A stretch of 64,000 nucleotides of DNA, taken from the NCBI RefSeq assembly GCF_001652265.1, contig NZ_LWBS01000220.1:240722-304721 (forward strand). Reading direction: 5' to 3'. This DNA is from Rhizobium leguminosarum (GTDB taxonomy: Bacteria > Pseudomonadota > Alphaproteobacteria > Rhizobiales > Rhizobiaceae). Below are positions 16,727 through 26,153 of this stretch, piece after piece. The number at the start of each line of letters is the position of its first letter. Positions within the stretch are counted from its first letter, which is position 1. Under the pieces are notes generated by a model. That model did no database searches, was not told the DNA's origin, and saw nothing but the letters and a program-made list of their open reading frames with translations. Made by a program: the position numbers and the translations under genes.

Positions 16727-18031
16727 ATGGGGGACTTGAGCTTGTTTGGTTCGTTGACTGCTGGTCGTATCCGGCGACTTCTTCCATGCCTCGCGCTGGT
16801 CGTGCTCGCCGGCTGCGGCGGACATCCGAAGAACGTGCTATTCCCTGTTGCGGACACCGTGCCGGATACCAGTCGCGTCGACATGCTGGTCGCGACCACC
16901 CGCGCCCGATCGACTGTTCACGGCGAGATGTTCACGGGCGAGCGCGCCCGGACGCCGTCCTTTGCGCAGATGAGAGTGTCACTGCCCAAGGTCCGCAAGG
17001 AGGGCGACGTCGCCTGGCCCAAGAGGCTGCCTTCGAATCCGGAGACCGACTTCGCCACGCTGAAGGCCGACGAGCTTAGTCTCGAGGGGGCGAAAGGCTG
17101 GCTGAACGCCTCGGTCAAAAGGAACCGCGACCACAGCGTCCTGGTCTTCATCCACGGCTTCAACAACCGCTTCGAGGACAGCGTCTACCGCTTCGCTCAG
17201 ATCGTCCACGATTCCAATGTCCGCAGCACGCCGGTCCTTGTGACCTGGCCATCGCGCGGCAGCCTGCTCGCCTACGGTTATGACCGTGAGAGCACCAACT
17301 ACACGCGCAACGCGCTCGAGACGTTGTTCCAGTATCTCGCTAAAGACGGCACCGTGAAGGAAGTCAACGTGCTGGCCCACTCGATGGGCAACTGGCTGGC
17401 GCTGGAAGCGCTCCGGCAGATGGCGATCCGCAACGGCGGTCTTCCGGCGAAGTTCAAGAACGTCATGCTCGCCGCTCCGGACGTCGACGTGGACGTATTC
17501 CGGTCGCAGATCGAGGACATGGGCAACCCCCATCCGCAGTTCACTCTCTTCGTCTCGCGCGACGACAAGGCGCTTGCCTTCTCGCGGCGGGTCTGGGGCA
17601 ACATCCCGCGGCTTGGTTCGATCGATCCGGAAACCGCGCCGTACAAGACCGAACTCGCCGACTACAAGGTGTCCGTGATCGATCTAACCAAGATCAAGGT
17701 CAGCGACGATCTCAATCACAGCAAGTTCGCGGAATCGCCGGAAGTCGTCCAGCTCATCGGTCAGCGGCTGTCTGAAGGGCAGACGCTGACCGACAGCCGG
17801 GTCGGCCTTGGCGACACGATCCTTGCGGGGACGACGAACGTGGCGGCGGCGGCCGGAAGCGCCGCGGGCCTCGTACTGACCGCCCCCGTCGCGGTGCTCG
17901 ACGCCGATACTCGCAGCAACTACGCCAATCATGTCGGCGGTCTGACCGGACAAGACGGCGGAACGCAGAAGATCGCGGTCAAGAACTGTGCGGCGACGCC
18001 GACCGACCCGGCGTGCCGGAAGCAGCGATAG
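16727..18031 (+). CDS. Alpha/beta-hydrolase lipoprotein (DUF900-like esterase)
   Basis: 434 residues. The N-terminus ends in a lipobox (LALVVLAGCGG, Cys about 30), so it is a lipoprotein. The hydrolase core has HSVLVFIHGFNNRFEDSVYRFAQIVHD, a nucleophile elbow AHSMGNW (Ser about 219) and later Asp and His candidates (APDVDVDVF; LNHSKF), all typical of DUF900 esterase/lipase-like proteins. The last 90 residues are Ala/Gly-rich and hydrophobic. The natural substrate is not known. No copy of the shared upstream element was found directly before it. Confidence 0.8.
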   Translation: MGDLSLFGSLTAGRIRRLLPCLALVVLAGCGGHPKNVLFPVADTVPDTSRVDMLVATTRARSTVHGEMFTGERARTPSFAQMRVSLPKVRKEGDVAWPKRLPSNPETDFATLKADELSLEGAKGWLNASVKRNRDHSVLVFIHGFNNRFEDSVYRFAQIVHDSNVRSTPVLVTWPSRGSLLAYGYDRESTNYTRNALETLFQYLAKDGTVKEVNVLAHSMGNWLALEALRQMAIRNGGLPAKFKNVMLAAPDVDVDVFRSQIEDMGNPHPQFTLFVSRDDKALAFSRRVWGNIPRLGSIDPETAPYKTELADYKVSVIDLTKIKVSDDLNHSKFAESPEVVQLIGQRLSEGQTLTDSRVGLGDTILAGTTNVAAAAGSAAGLVLTAPVAVLDADTRSNYANHVGGLTGQDGGTQKIAVKNCAATPTDPACRKQR

Positions 18032-18124
18032 CAGTTGAAACTTCTTTCAGGTAGACGAAACGGTCTTCGAGAGTTAGGTTGCATCAGGGTATTTCAATAC
18101 AAGCTGTAACTGTCGCGCGTCTGC

Positions 18125-19948
18125 GTGATGGATGGGGAGCATGCAATGCAGACCTCGGTGCCTTCGCCTGACGATCGGGCCGAGCGTCCCTGTCCGACCC
18201 ATGGGGAGGTCAGGGCGCAGCTTGAGCGGATTCTCTCAAGCCGCGAGTTTCCCAGCGCCGGACGTGGCGCTGCGTTCCTGAAATATGTCACCGAGGAGAC
18301 GCTTGCAGGCCGGGCGCAGCGTCTCAAGGCGTATTCGATCGCCATCGAGGTGTTCAACCGAAGCGCGGGCTTCTCTCAGGAAGATCCGGTCGTTCGCATC
18401 GAGGCCGGACGTCTGCGCCGGGTCATCGAACGCTACTATCTCGTTGCAGGCCAGCGCGATCCGATCCGCATCGACATCCCCAAGGGCGGCTACGTGCCGA
18501 CCTTTACGTGGGATGACGCGCCGATAGAAGCGGCCGGGGATGCGCTGAACGAAGACGTCGCCGAGCGCCGGGGTTTCGCGTGGCGGCGTCTCGCCTGGCC
18601 CATGCTGGCCGTGCTCGTGGCATTCGTCTTCGCGGGGCTTGGCTTTTACGCGGGCGTTCTGAAGGGGCCGGCCACCGGTCGTTCAGCCGGGCAGGCTCCG
18701 GGCGAGCCGACCCTGGTGATCGCACCCTTCGCGGACCTCGGCGACGGCCCGCAGGCTGCACGTTATGCCGCCGGGCTGACCGAGGAGCTTCTAACCGCCC
18801 TTCCCCGCTTCAAGGAGATCACCGTCTTCGGCCGCGAGACATCGAAGGCACTGCCACCAGGCGTCGAGGCGTCGCAGGTGCGCGAGGGACTTGGCGCCCG
18901 TTACCTGGTCGCAGGCGGGGTCCGCGTCGCGGGCGACAAGGTCCGTGTGACCGTGCGCCTTGTCGATACCTCCGACGGATCCATTCTGTGGTCGCAGGAC
19001 TACGACGAGAACCTGGACACGCACGAGCTCTTCTTCATTCAGACGGATGTCTCAAGCAAGGTGGCGACGGCGATCGCCCAGCCTTACGGCATCATCGCGA
19101 AATCGATGGCGGCCAGCCCGCCGCCGGACGATATGGGCGTCCATGACTGCACGCTGCGCTTCTACGCCTACCGCGAGGAGCTGAACCCGGAAACGCATCT
19201 GATCGCGCGCGACTGTCTTCAGAACGCCGTGGCGCGTTTCCCCGGCTACGCGACCGCTTGGTCGATGCTCTCGATCATCCAACTCGACGAGGGCCGGTTC
19301 GAGTTCAATCCACAGAGCGACAAGGGTCCCGCGATGGAGCGCGCGCTCGGTTCGGCGCGGCGGGCGGCCTCGCTCGAACCCGACAACACCCGCGCCCTGC
19401 AGGCGCTCATGACGGTACTGTTCTTCAACAACGAGACGAAAGAAGCCTTCGAGGTCGGCGAAGCGGCGCTCGCCGCCAACCCGAACGACACGGAGTTCCT
19501 CGGAGAGCTCGGAACGCGCGTTGCGTTCTCGGGGCAATGGAAGCGTGGCGCGGAACTGCTGGATCGTGCGATAGAGCTCAATCCGGGCGGCGCCGGATAT
19601 TACTTCGGTACGCGCGCCCTGATCGCCTGCATGCTCGACGATCATGAGATGGCGGTGCGGCTGATCCGTAAAGCCGACCTGCAGAAATTTCCGCTCTTTC
19701 ATGGCGTTGCTGCGGTCATCTACTCCGAGGCCGGGCTGCTGGCGGAAGCGAAGCGCGAGGGCGAGGTATTTGTGAAAATGCGCCCCGACTATCTGCGCAA
19801 CATCGTGGCCGAGAACCGGAAGAGAAACCTACCGCCGAAGGACAGCATGCGCATGATCGCAGCGCTTCGACGGGCTGGACTGCCAGTGCCGAGCGCGACC
19901 GATATCGAAGCCGAGTTTAGGATCTCCGACGCCTCCTACGGTCCGTGA
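18125..19948 (+). CDS. Membrane protein with N-terminal regulatory-like domain and TPR region
   Basis: 607 residues. The N-terminal 130 residues (VRAQLERILSSREF, LKYVTEETLAGRAQRLKAYS, VRIEAGRLRRVIERYY, IRIDIPKGGYVPTF) match the domain found at the start of many TPR-containing adenylate-cyclase-like or CadC-like proteins. One membrane helix follows (about 155-178). Then a FlgO-like segment (LVIAPFADLGDGPQAARYAAGLTEELLTALPRF) and C-terminal TPR repeats. No cyclase catalytic domain is present. It may be a signalling protein for the surrounding block; that is inference from domain type and position. Start at 18125 or 18146 cannot be told apart. Confidence 0.7.
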   Translation: MMDGEHAMQTSVPSPDDRAERPCPTHGEVRAQLERILSSREFPSAGRGAAFLKYVTEETLAGRAQRLKAYSIAIEVFNRSAGFSQEDPVVRIEAGRLRRVIERYYLVAGQRDPIRIDIPKGGYVPTFTWDDAPIEAAGDALNEDVAERRGFAWRRLAWPMLAVLVAFVFAGLGFYAGVLKGPATGRSAGQAPGEPTLVIAPFADLGDGPQAARYAAGLTEELLTALPRFKEITVFGRETSKALPPGVEASQVREGLGARYLVAGGVRVAGDKVRVTVRLVDTSDGSILWSQDYDENLDTHELFFIQTDVSSKVATAIAQPYGIIAKSMAASPPPDDMGVHDCTLRFYAYREELNPETHLIARDCLQNAVARFPGYATAWSMLSIIQLDEGRFEFNPQSDKGPAMERALGSARRAASLEPDNTRALQALMTVLFFNNETKEAFEVGEAALAANPNDTEFLGELGTRVAFSGQWKRGAELLDRAIELNPGGAGYYFGTRALIACMLDDHEMAVRLIRKADLQKFPLFHGVAAVIYSEAGLLAEAKREGEVFVKMRPDYLRNIVAENRKRNLPPKDSMRMIAALRRAGLPVPSATDIEAEFRISDASYGP

Positions 19949-19959
19949 AGGTCCGTAGC

Positions 19960-19972
19960 TACAGTAACATAC
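19960..19972 (+). promoter_or_regulatory. Shared upstream element, site 6
   Basis: TACAGTAACATAC, identical over 12 bases to the core of site 5. It lies about 95 bases upstream of the start of the decayed gene at 20068. Confidence 0.55.
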
Positions 19973-20067
19973 GTTTCTTCTTCCGGTTCGTTACGTCATC
20001 TTCCGACGCATGAGGTAACCCCAGCCTGGCTGGCCGCCAGCCGCGGCATCAGACGGAGAATAGTTTA

Positions 20068-20329
20068 ATGGCCACGACCGCATCGACCCGCACCCTGCTG
20101 CGAAGGACATCCCTGACGCTCGGGGTCTCAGCGATGCTCGGCATGGGATGGTCGACCGCCTACGGCCAGGATTCCGGCGCCGATCGCCAAGAAGCTTTCG
20201 AACCCGATCGCCTCGCTCATCAGCGTTCCCTTCCAGTTGAACTATGACCATAGCTACGGTCCGCTGGATGGCGACAAGGCGACGCTGAACATCCAGCCCG
20301 TGATACCCTTCTCGCTGAACGCAGACTAG
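20068..20329 (+). pseudogene. Remnant of an outer-membrane transporter-like protein gene
   Basis: The start and signal-like N-terminus (MATTASTRTLLRRTSLTLGV...AYGQDSGAD) are intact. Near 20175 the reading frame shifts: the continuation that makes sense (IAKKLSNPIASLISVPFQLN, YDHSYGPLDGDKATLNIQPV, IPFSLNAD) is in another frame. It ends at a TAG (20327-20329) where homologues of this beta-barrel family as I remember them have a Trp. The rest of the barrel, roughly 200 residues, is missing. Site 6 upstream shows that the gene once belonged to the same regulatory group. Confidence 0.65.
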
Positions 20330-20371
20330 AGACCGGTCTTCGCAGTCGAAAAATAGCCGGAAGGACAAGGT

Positions 20372-22286
20372 ATGAAATGGATCGCCGGGCTTTTTCTGGC
20401 TCTGATAATGTCCGCCTCTGCTCAAGCTCAGGAGGCTCCACGACCCCAGAAGGTCGACGATCTCGTGCGGCTGCTGCAGGATCCGGAGGTTCGGTCATGG
20501 TTGGAGAAGGCGCCCGGCCCGTCGTCGATAGCCGTTGAGGAAGTGGACGCCGGGCTGGCGACATGGGAGGCGACCACGCGGAGCAGGATTGATGGCGTCG
20601 TTCAGGCGATCGCAAGGATTCCCGGCGAGTTCATGGCGGCAGCTTTTCGCACGAGGGCGGACGCCCTGGCCCACGGAAAGCTGCCGGTGTTCGTCGTCTT
20701 CCTTGGGCTGACCGCGGTCGGACTTTTCGCCGAGCGGATGTTCGCACGGTCGAGACGACGCGCTGAAGGGCTACAGGAACGCCTGCTGGCGATCGGCGTC
20801 TTTGCGGCGGCCATGGGCGCGGTCTTCTTCGCATTCGACTGGCCCGCCCTTCCGCGCATCGTCCTCCTTGTTTCGCTGCTGGCGCTGGTGGCCTACCGAA
20901 CGATCTCCGCGCTTCTCCACGCGACGGTGCTGGCGTCCTCCGCTCGCTGGCGGGCGAAAGTCTTTGCCGGAGTTGCCGTGATCGCGGTTGCCGCCGAAAG
21001 TCTCGGCCGACCATTGTCAGTCGATCCGGCTGCGACGGAGGCGATCTCATTCTGCTTTTCGATCGCTCTCCTCGCTTTGGCCGTCGAGGGCGCGGCCTCC
21101 TCGTCCGAGACCCCTTGGCACGCGCATATGGCTGTGCCTCGCCTTCGTCATCATCTGGGCGCTCTGGTGCGCCGGTCTGCACGGTCTGTTCTGGCTGGGC
21201 GTCTACGCGCTGGCCCTGCCCACGGTGCTGCGCTTCACCGGTCGGGCGGCGGCCGAAGCGTTTCCTTCCGAACCTGACAGCACGAAACGTGTTCTGCTTG
21301 TCCGCGGCAGCCGGGCCATCTTCGTGGCGGCCGCGGCTGTGTGGCTGGCCCTCGTCTGGCGGTTCGATCCGAACTCCCTGGTCCACAGCGATCATGTGGT
21401 GGCCGCGGTGTCCTACGGGCTTCTGAAGAGCGTGGTCGTTCTGCTGCTCGCCGACCTCGCATGGCATCTCGCCAGATCCTGGATAGACAGACGGCTCACC
21501 GTTTCGTCCGGCGTCGCAGGCGATGCATCTCAGGCGGCCCGGCAGGGCCGGCTTCGGACACTCCTGCCGATCTTCCGGAACATGCTCGCCGTCATCGTGG
21601 CGGTTGTCGCCGGCCTGATCGTGCTCGCGGAACTCGGCGTCGAGATCGGGCCGCTGATCGCGGGCGCCGGTATTTTCGGCGTCGCGCTCGGCTTCGGATC
21701 GCAGACGCTGGTGAAGGACGTCGTCAGCGGCGTCTTCTACCTTCTCGACGACGCGTTTCGCGTGGGTGAGTACATCCAGGCGAAGAGCTACAAGGGCACC
21801 GTCGAGGGATTCAGCCTCCGGTCGGTGCGGCTGCGTCATCACCGCGGCCCGGTCTTCACCGTTCCGTTCGGCGAGCTCGGCGCCGTCGAGAACATGAGCC
21901 GCGACTGGGTGATCGACAAGTTTCGGGTGAACGTGAGCTACGATGCAGATATCGAAAAGGCGCGCAAGCTCTCCAAGAAGATCGGGGAGGAGCTGCAGGC
22001 CGATCCGGAACTCGGGCCGCTGTTTATCGAGCCGTTGAAGATGAAGGGCGTCGAGGAGTTCGGTGACTATGGCATCGTCCTCAGCTTCGCGATGACCACG
22101 GTGCCGGGCATGCAGACCTATATCCGGCGCAAGGCATACGCGAAGATCCGCGAGGCGTTCAAGGAGAACGGCATCGATTTCGCGACGCCTTCGGTTCAAG
22201 TCGGCAAAGACGACCGGGACGGCGCTGCCGCCGCTGCGACTGCAATTCGAGCGCAGCAGCCCAAGGCGGTGGCGGATGAGGCTTGA
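20372..22286 (+). pseudogene. MscS-family mechanosensitive channel gene with a frameshift
   Basis: Two frames together make one long MscS protein of about 635 residues. The first frame (from 20372) gives a signal peptide, a periplasmic segment and several membrane helices. The second (to 22286) gives more helices, then the MscS pore and beta domain: GPLIAGAGIFGVALGFGSQTLVKDVVSG, then FYLLDDAFRVGEYIQAKSYKGTVEGFSLRSVRLR. The switch is needed at about 21106-21112, where SSS of the first frame should join RPLGTRIWLCLAF-like sequence of the second. This is either a real mutation or a single-base sequence error. If intact it would be a pressure-release channel of the inner membrane. Confidence 0.75.
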
Positions 22287-22306
22287 GGTGCCCTACCCGC
22301 TCCGCC

Positions 22307-22834
22307 CTACTCCTTCATCCGGCGCCGCCATTCGATCGCCTGTTCGACGACGGCTGCGACCGACTCGCGGATATCCACCCACCTCGCCCAGGTCATCAAT
22401 CCATCCTCGGGGAACGTCTCGCTGTAGCAGATGCGTCCGCTTCCCCGGTGAAACGCTGCGAAGACGACATGCTCGTTGAAGACGCCTTCGCCGTCATGAG
22501 TGTCGACGACGACAAGATGCGCCTGATATCGGTTCATGACTTCGACGGTTTCCACCGCGGTGTTCGCAGTGAAGACTGTCGCGCCGGCATGCCCGAGCGC
22601 GCTTTCAAGGCGACGGGCGACATCCGGGCGGTGCTGGACGACAACGATGAATTCCTCGAGAGGTGGTTCAATTCTAACGTGGAGAAAATTCAAACTCTCC
22701 TGTCTCAAGATTTCTCTGCCTCGCAAAGCTTTGTTTATCTGAGAAAATTTCACTTGCGATCGAGTCGCAGGTGCATACCTACGCGGGTTTACCACTTTGC
22801 TTGCTCTTCCTCCGAGCGGTGACATCGGTAGCAC
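22307..22834 (-). CDS. Receiver-like domain protein
   Basis: The frame is 175 codons, but the conserved part is only about 120 residues (EFIVVVQHRPDVARRLESAL, GATVFTANTAVETVEVMNRY, QAHLVVVDTHDGEGV). It looks like a response-regulator receiver with Asp in VVVDTHDG at the phosphorylation position, without an output domain. The true start is unclear: there is no good ATG near the domain, and TTG or rarer starts around 22690 are possible. It converges on the MscS gene. Function unknown; could be a remnant of a two-component protein. Confidence 0.45.
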   Translation of the reverse strand: MLPMSPLGGRASKVVNPRRYAPATRSQVKFSQINKALRGREILRQESLNFLHVRIEPPLEEFIVVVQHRPDVARRLESALGHAGATVFTANTAVETVEVMNRYQAHLVVVDTHDGEGVFNEHVVFAAFHRGSGRICYSETFPEDGLMTWARWVDIRESVAAVVEQAIEWRRRMKE

Positions 22835-23014
22835 AAAGCGAACCGCGTCGAAAAAACCCTTGTTTTCAGTATCCGCAAATTGCCGGCAAAGCGGGCGTTA
22901 GCACACTGTTAGCGCGAGCCACCTAGTGTGGTGACGCCATGGGAAACCCGGTTGTCTGTTGAAATCAGGACAAGCAGAATGAAGACCAGCCCTGCCGCGG
23001 CTTACGGAGGTTAC

Positions 23015-23341
23015 ATGAAACTGGTTCTAGGCAGCGTAATATTGGCGTCTGTCATACTGCTATCCAGCTTGTCAGGATTCGCAGCTTCGGAAGGATGGCA
23101 TTCGGATGGGCAAGGGACGAGATACTGGCACGTCACTCCACCGCCCGGGCAATGTAATATAAGCCAAGCGAAGAACAGGGCGCTTCGGGCCGGCATCTAT
23201 CGTAGCGAGATTATACAGCAGGATGACAATATCATCGTGCTCAGTGGTCTGGATGAATCGGGCGACCGGCGAACGATCGGTTTCGGCAACATCAGGGGGT
23301 GCCCTGAGTTGGAGGGCCATGAGGATAGTCCAAACTTCTGA
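23015..23341 (+). CDS. Small exported protein, unknown
   Basis: 108 residues from the ATG at 23015, which has an ACGGAGG ribosome site 4 bases before it; earlier in-frame starts lack one. A signal peptide (MKLVLGSVILASVILLSSLS, cleavage after GFA) is followed by a short domain with two cysteines (PPGQCNISQAKNRALRAGIY; NIRGCPELEGHED). No family recognised. Confidence 0.6.
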   Translation: MKLVLGSVILASVILLSSLSGFAASEGWHSDGQGTRYWHVTPPPGQCNISQAKNRALRAGIYRSEIIQQDDNIIVLSGLDESGDRRTIGFGNIRGCPELEGHEDSPNF

Positions 23342-23756
23342 GGATAGAGCTAGAGTTTGTTCAGCGAACTTTTCCAGTTCCGACCGAGGTACGCATTTCT
23401 GGGCAAGCGTCGCGTCTCTACCGATCGACAAGGCTGGCGGTTAGCAGCGCATCGGATGCCTCTTTCCCAGCTGGCCTGCCCTATTGATTGATCCGGGCTT
23501 AAGGTCGATGCATGTTCTGGTCAGCCGCTAGGCGGGAGTTGAGGTCGCGTGTTCGGGGAGACTGAAGGTCGGGAGCGGTTGTAACCGTTTCAGAGCGGCG
23601 GGGATTTCAGATCAGCACACAATGCGCTCGATGCTCTCCTCCCGCGGGCGCAGAGTCCGACTGCGCTTGGGATGACCGCATCCTCAATCCGCCGAGCTCA
23701 CGCATCCACTCGTTAGGAGTTTGTTGACCATAAGCTGGCTTTACTGAGCGCGATGG
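23342..23756. other. Intergenic stretch, no gene seen
   Basis: About 415 bases. Frames here are short and shadow-like. The sequence TTGACCATAA (23722-23731) before the DUF882 gene is close to the alphaproteobacterial CtrA-type TTAACCAT half-site, but a single half-site is weak evidence. Confidence 0.4.
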
Positions 23757-25169
23757 ATGCGGAGGTTCCCGCACGTCGTCGAATGTTTGGTGTTGGCGGG
23801 ATTGTTCGTGTTGAAGTATCCAGTGCAAGGATTATCGGGCGGAGCCTTGGGCGGAATTGCCACACTCCTGTCGCGTGCGGAACGCTTCGCAGCGCAGACC
23901 ATTCTGCCGGCTCTGTTTGCGCTGCCGGCACTTGTTGGTTCTGCATCATTTGCCTCGGCGGAAGATCGTGCCCTGAAGCTGTTCTTTACCCATACGGGCG
24001 AGAGGGCCACGATTACCTACAAGCGGGATGGAAAGTTCGATCCGAAAGGCCTTGCCCAGATCAATCGGTTTCTGCGCGACTGGCGAAGGAATGAGCCGAC
24101 CCGGATGGATCCCCGGCTGCTCGACCTGGTCTGGGAGGTGTATAAGCGTAGCGGCGGCAAGGACTACATCCACATCGTTTCCGCCTATCGATCCCCTGAT
24201 ACCAACAACATGCTCCGCAATCGTTCGCGCAGCACGGGCGTCGCCAAGAAGAGCCAGCACATGCTGGGCAAGGCGATGGACTTCTATGTTCCCGGCGTGA
24301 AGCTTTCGACGCTGCGTGCACTTGCAATGCAGATGCAGGTCGGCGGTGTCGGATATTATCCGACCTCGGGATCGCCCTTCGTGCATCTCGACGTCGGCAA
24401 CGTCAGGGCCTGGCCCCGCATGTCCCGGCAAGAACTCGCGCGAATATTCCCGAATGGGCAGACCATGCATCTCCCGGCCGATGGCCGGCCGCTGCCGGGA
24501 TACAATCAGGCCATTGCGAACTACAAGAAGCGCGTCGGCCCCACCTCGATCCAGATCGCCAGCACCGCTGGAGAAGACGAAGACGTGGGAGTGTCGACCA
24601 CTTCGAGCGGCGATAATAACCTCGTGACGGCGCTTCAGCCTGCGCCCCGAAGCCGAGCATTGAATGCGCTCGCGCTGCAGACCGGCGCGGTCGAGCGGGA
24701 TGACAAACGGTCCGCTGGGGATGTTTCATCTTTGCCGGCTCCAATACCGGCGACGCGGCCGGCCGCCCTTGAGCACGACGCGGGCGCAGATGACAAACTA
24801 GAGACGGCATCGATCGGCCCAATTGCAGTGCTTCCGGACAGACCGGCGCCTGCATTGCCGGCCTACCCGCGCTTCGAACCACTCGTTGTTGCACACCAGG
24901 CCTCCAAACACGGCGCTGATATGATCGCCTCCCTGCCTATGACCGCTTCCTGGGAAGGAGCAAGTTTCTTTGGATCGACTTCCGACGCGGCGTTGATGAA
25001 ATGGGCGCTGCATTCTCCCGGCGAGGTCATGGGATTGAACGCGCCTCGCGTTTCTCCCCGCACGGTTCATCGTGAGGTCAATGCCGCGACATCAGCTGAG
25101 GATATCATTCCGCTCGCCGCCATAGACCTGTTCGATGCGAGCCGGTTTGCGTCGCCTCCAGAGGGCTGA
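23757..25169 (+). CDS. DUF882 peptidase M15A-like secreted protein
   Basis: 470 residues. After a long hydrophobic N-terminus ending near ASFASA comes the DUF882 domain (about 72-230): LKLFFTHTGERATITYKRDG, GLAQINRFLRDWRRNEPTRM, DYIHIVSAYRSPDTNNMLR, KKSQHMLGKAMDFYVPGV and GGVGYYPTSGSPFVHLDVG. The SAYRSP, HxxGxAMDF and FVHLDVG blocks are the metal-binding and catalytic pattern of M15-type D,D- or L,D-carboxypeptidases acting on peptidoglycan. The C-terminal 230 residues are low-complexity and linker-like. The start codon lacks a clear ribosome site and may be wrong. Confidence 0.75.
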   Translation: MRRFPHVVECLVLAGLFVLKYPVQGLSGGALGGIATLLSRAERFAAQTILPALFALPALVGSASFASAEDRALKLFFTHTGERATITYKRDGKFDPKGLAQINRFLRDWRRNEPTRMDPRLLDLVWEVYKRSGGKDYIHIVSAYRSPDTNNMLRNRSRSTGVAKKSQHMLGKAMDFYVPGVKLSTLRALAMQMQVGGVGYYPTSGSPFVHLDVGNVRAWPRMSRQELARIFPNGQTMHLPADGRPLPGYNQAIANYKKRVGPTSIQIASTAGEDEDVGVSTTSSGDNNLVTALQPAPRSRALNALALQTGAVERDDKRSAGDVSSLPAPIPATRPAALEHDAGADDKLETASIGPIAVLPDRPAPALPAYPRFEPLVVAHQASKHGADMIASLPMTASWEGASFFGSTSDAALMKWALHSPGEVMGLNAPRVSPRTVHREVNAATSAEDIIPLAAIDLFDASRFASPPEG

Positions 25170-25178
25170 CCTCAATCA

Positions 25179-25301
25179 TCAAGGCTTGATGTTCTGTACG
25201 AAGCCGATCGGAAGCGCTGGAACGACCATGGTGAGAGCCGGGTTGGCGATCCCGAGAAACCAGCCGCCGCCACCCATGCCGAGCGCGATTGACGAGGACA
25301 T
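25179..25301 (-). CDS. Possible 40-residue membrane peptide
   Basis: An ATG-started frame reads MSSSIALGMGGGGWFLGIAN, continues with ALTMVVPALPIGF and stops after NIKP. Its glycine-rich hydrophobic composition with a short basic end is like a real one-helix membrane peptide and unlike the shadow frames around it. Only a weak AAAGG lies upstream. It lies tail to tail with the DUF882 gene. Could be chance. Confidence 0.3.
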   Translation of the reverse strand: MSSSIALGMGGGGWFLGIANPALTMVVPALPIGFVQNIKP

Positions 25302-25640
25302 ACAGATGCCTTTGGAAACTCTGTCGTCAGCGTTAGAATGGCCGCACGGCGACCAATTCGCATTTTTTAGAAATTCCTAAAAAACCGGCATGCCTTACAG
25401 TCAGTGCTCGCGCATCGGCTCGAAAATCGGAATCGATTTTCCGGAACAATGAGGTTGATTCAAAGTGTTAATGGGATATCTCCGCGCCCGAAAAGGACGC
25501 GCGTCGAACGACGATGACGATCGTTTCCGCGCGCCCGAAACCCAGACCAAAGTCCGACAGACCCCGGACTTCGTGCCCATACAAAACGTCCGCGCGGTGT
25601 AATAACAATAATATATTCCTAAGTAACGAGGCAGGACGAT

Positions 25641-25803
25641 GTGAGAAACGTATTAATTCCTGAGTTGGTTTCATTGGATCGCATTTATGCCACCGACTTG
25701 TACTTAGGAAGCAATACCCAGAAACTGGCTGTTATTGACAATCTTTGCACCGGACCTTTCGAAAATATAGCACACTTCAAGGATCCAGTGTTTCCACTGA
25801 GCG
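25641..25803 (+). pseudogene. Decayed N-terminal copy of the epimerase gene at 26154
   Basis: Translated, it gives VLIPELVSLDRIYATDLYLG then SNTQKLAVIDNLCTGPFENI and AHFKDPVF, which lines up with VLISGGAGFIGSHLCDRLLL, RTDIQKLVVVDNLWTGLFEN and IAHIRDPRF of the intact gene. The Gly-rich NAD-binding loop is destroyed (GGAGFIGSHL has become PELVSLDRIY), the start region reads ATGTGA, and similarity fades after about 50 codons. The space around it (25170-26153, almost 1 kb) holds no other convincing gene. Confidence 0.75.
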
Positions 25804-26068
25804 ACATGCTTTTCGATGAGGCACCTCAGCTCTCGATCCGAACTCGTCGGAGAGGTTCTCGATACCATGCAGATTCCTTCGATCGAACCCGCAGATGCTG
25901 GCGGCCGTCTCATGGAACGGATGGTCGAGATTGGGCAGGTCGTGATGATCACGCGACTATCATCTGTATCATCCGTTCCGGTGTGGCCGCTCGTTATCGA
26001 GCGCGGCAGGGACATGCGTCGCCTTAAAGTAGGCACGAATAACAATTAACATTAATAAGCGAGTATTT

Positions 26069-26085
26069 CTTAGAAAGACTCTAAG
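26069..26085. promoter_or_regulatory. Inverted repeat upstream of the epimerase gene
   Basis: CTTAGAAAGACTCTAAG (6-base arms CTTAGA/TCTAAG), about 70 bases before the ATG, followed by a conserved-looking GTCATGCATTACAG. A related arrangement TTAGAAATTCCTAA then GGCATGCCTTACAG occurs at 25367-25397 upstream of the decayed copy, so the promoter was probably duplicated with the gene. Confidence 0.4.
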
Positions 26086-26153
26086 TAATTGTCATGCATT
26101 ACAGGCGATGCTAATAGACAGGCAGCTTATCTCAAGTCACGAGGCGCAAAGCA

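Noticed and set aside
20631..22199. 522-codon minus-strand frame opposite the MscS gene
   Set aside because: Arg/His-rich shadow; plus-strand frames carry the MscS pore motif.
23722..23731. CtrA binding site before the DUF882 gene
   Set aside because: Only one imperfect half-site; not enough to claim regulation.
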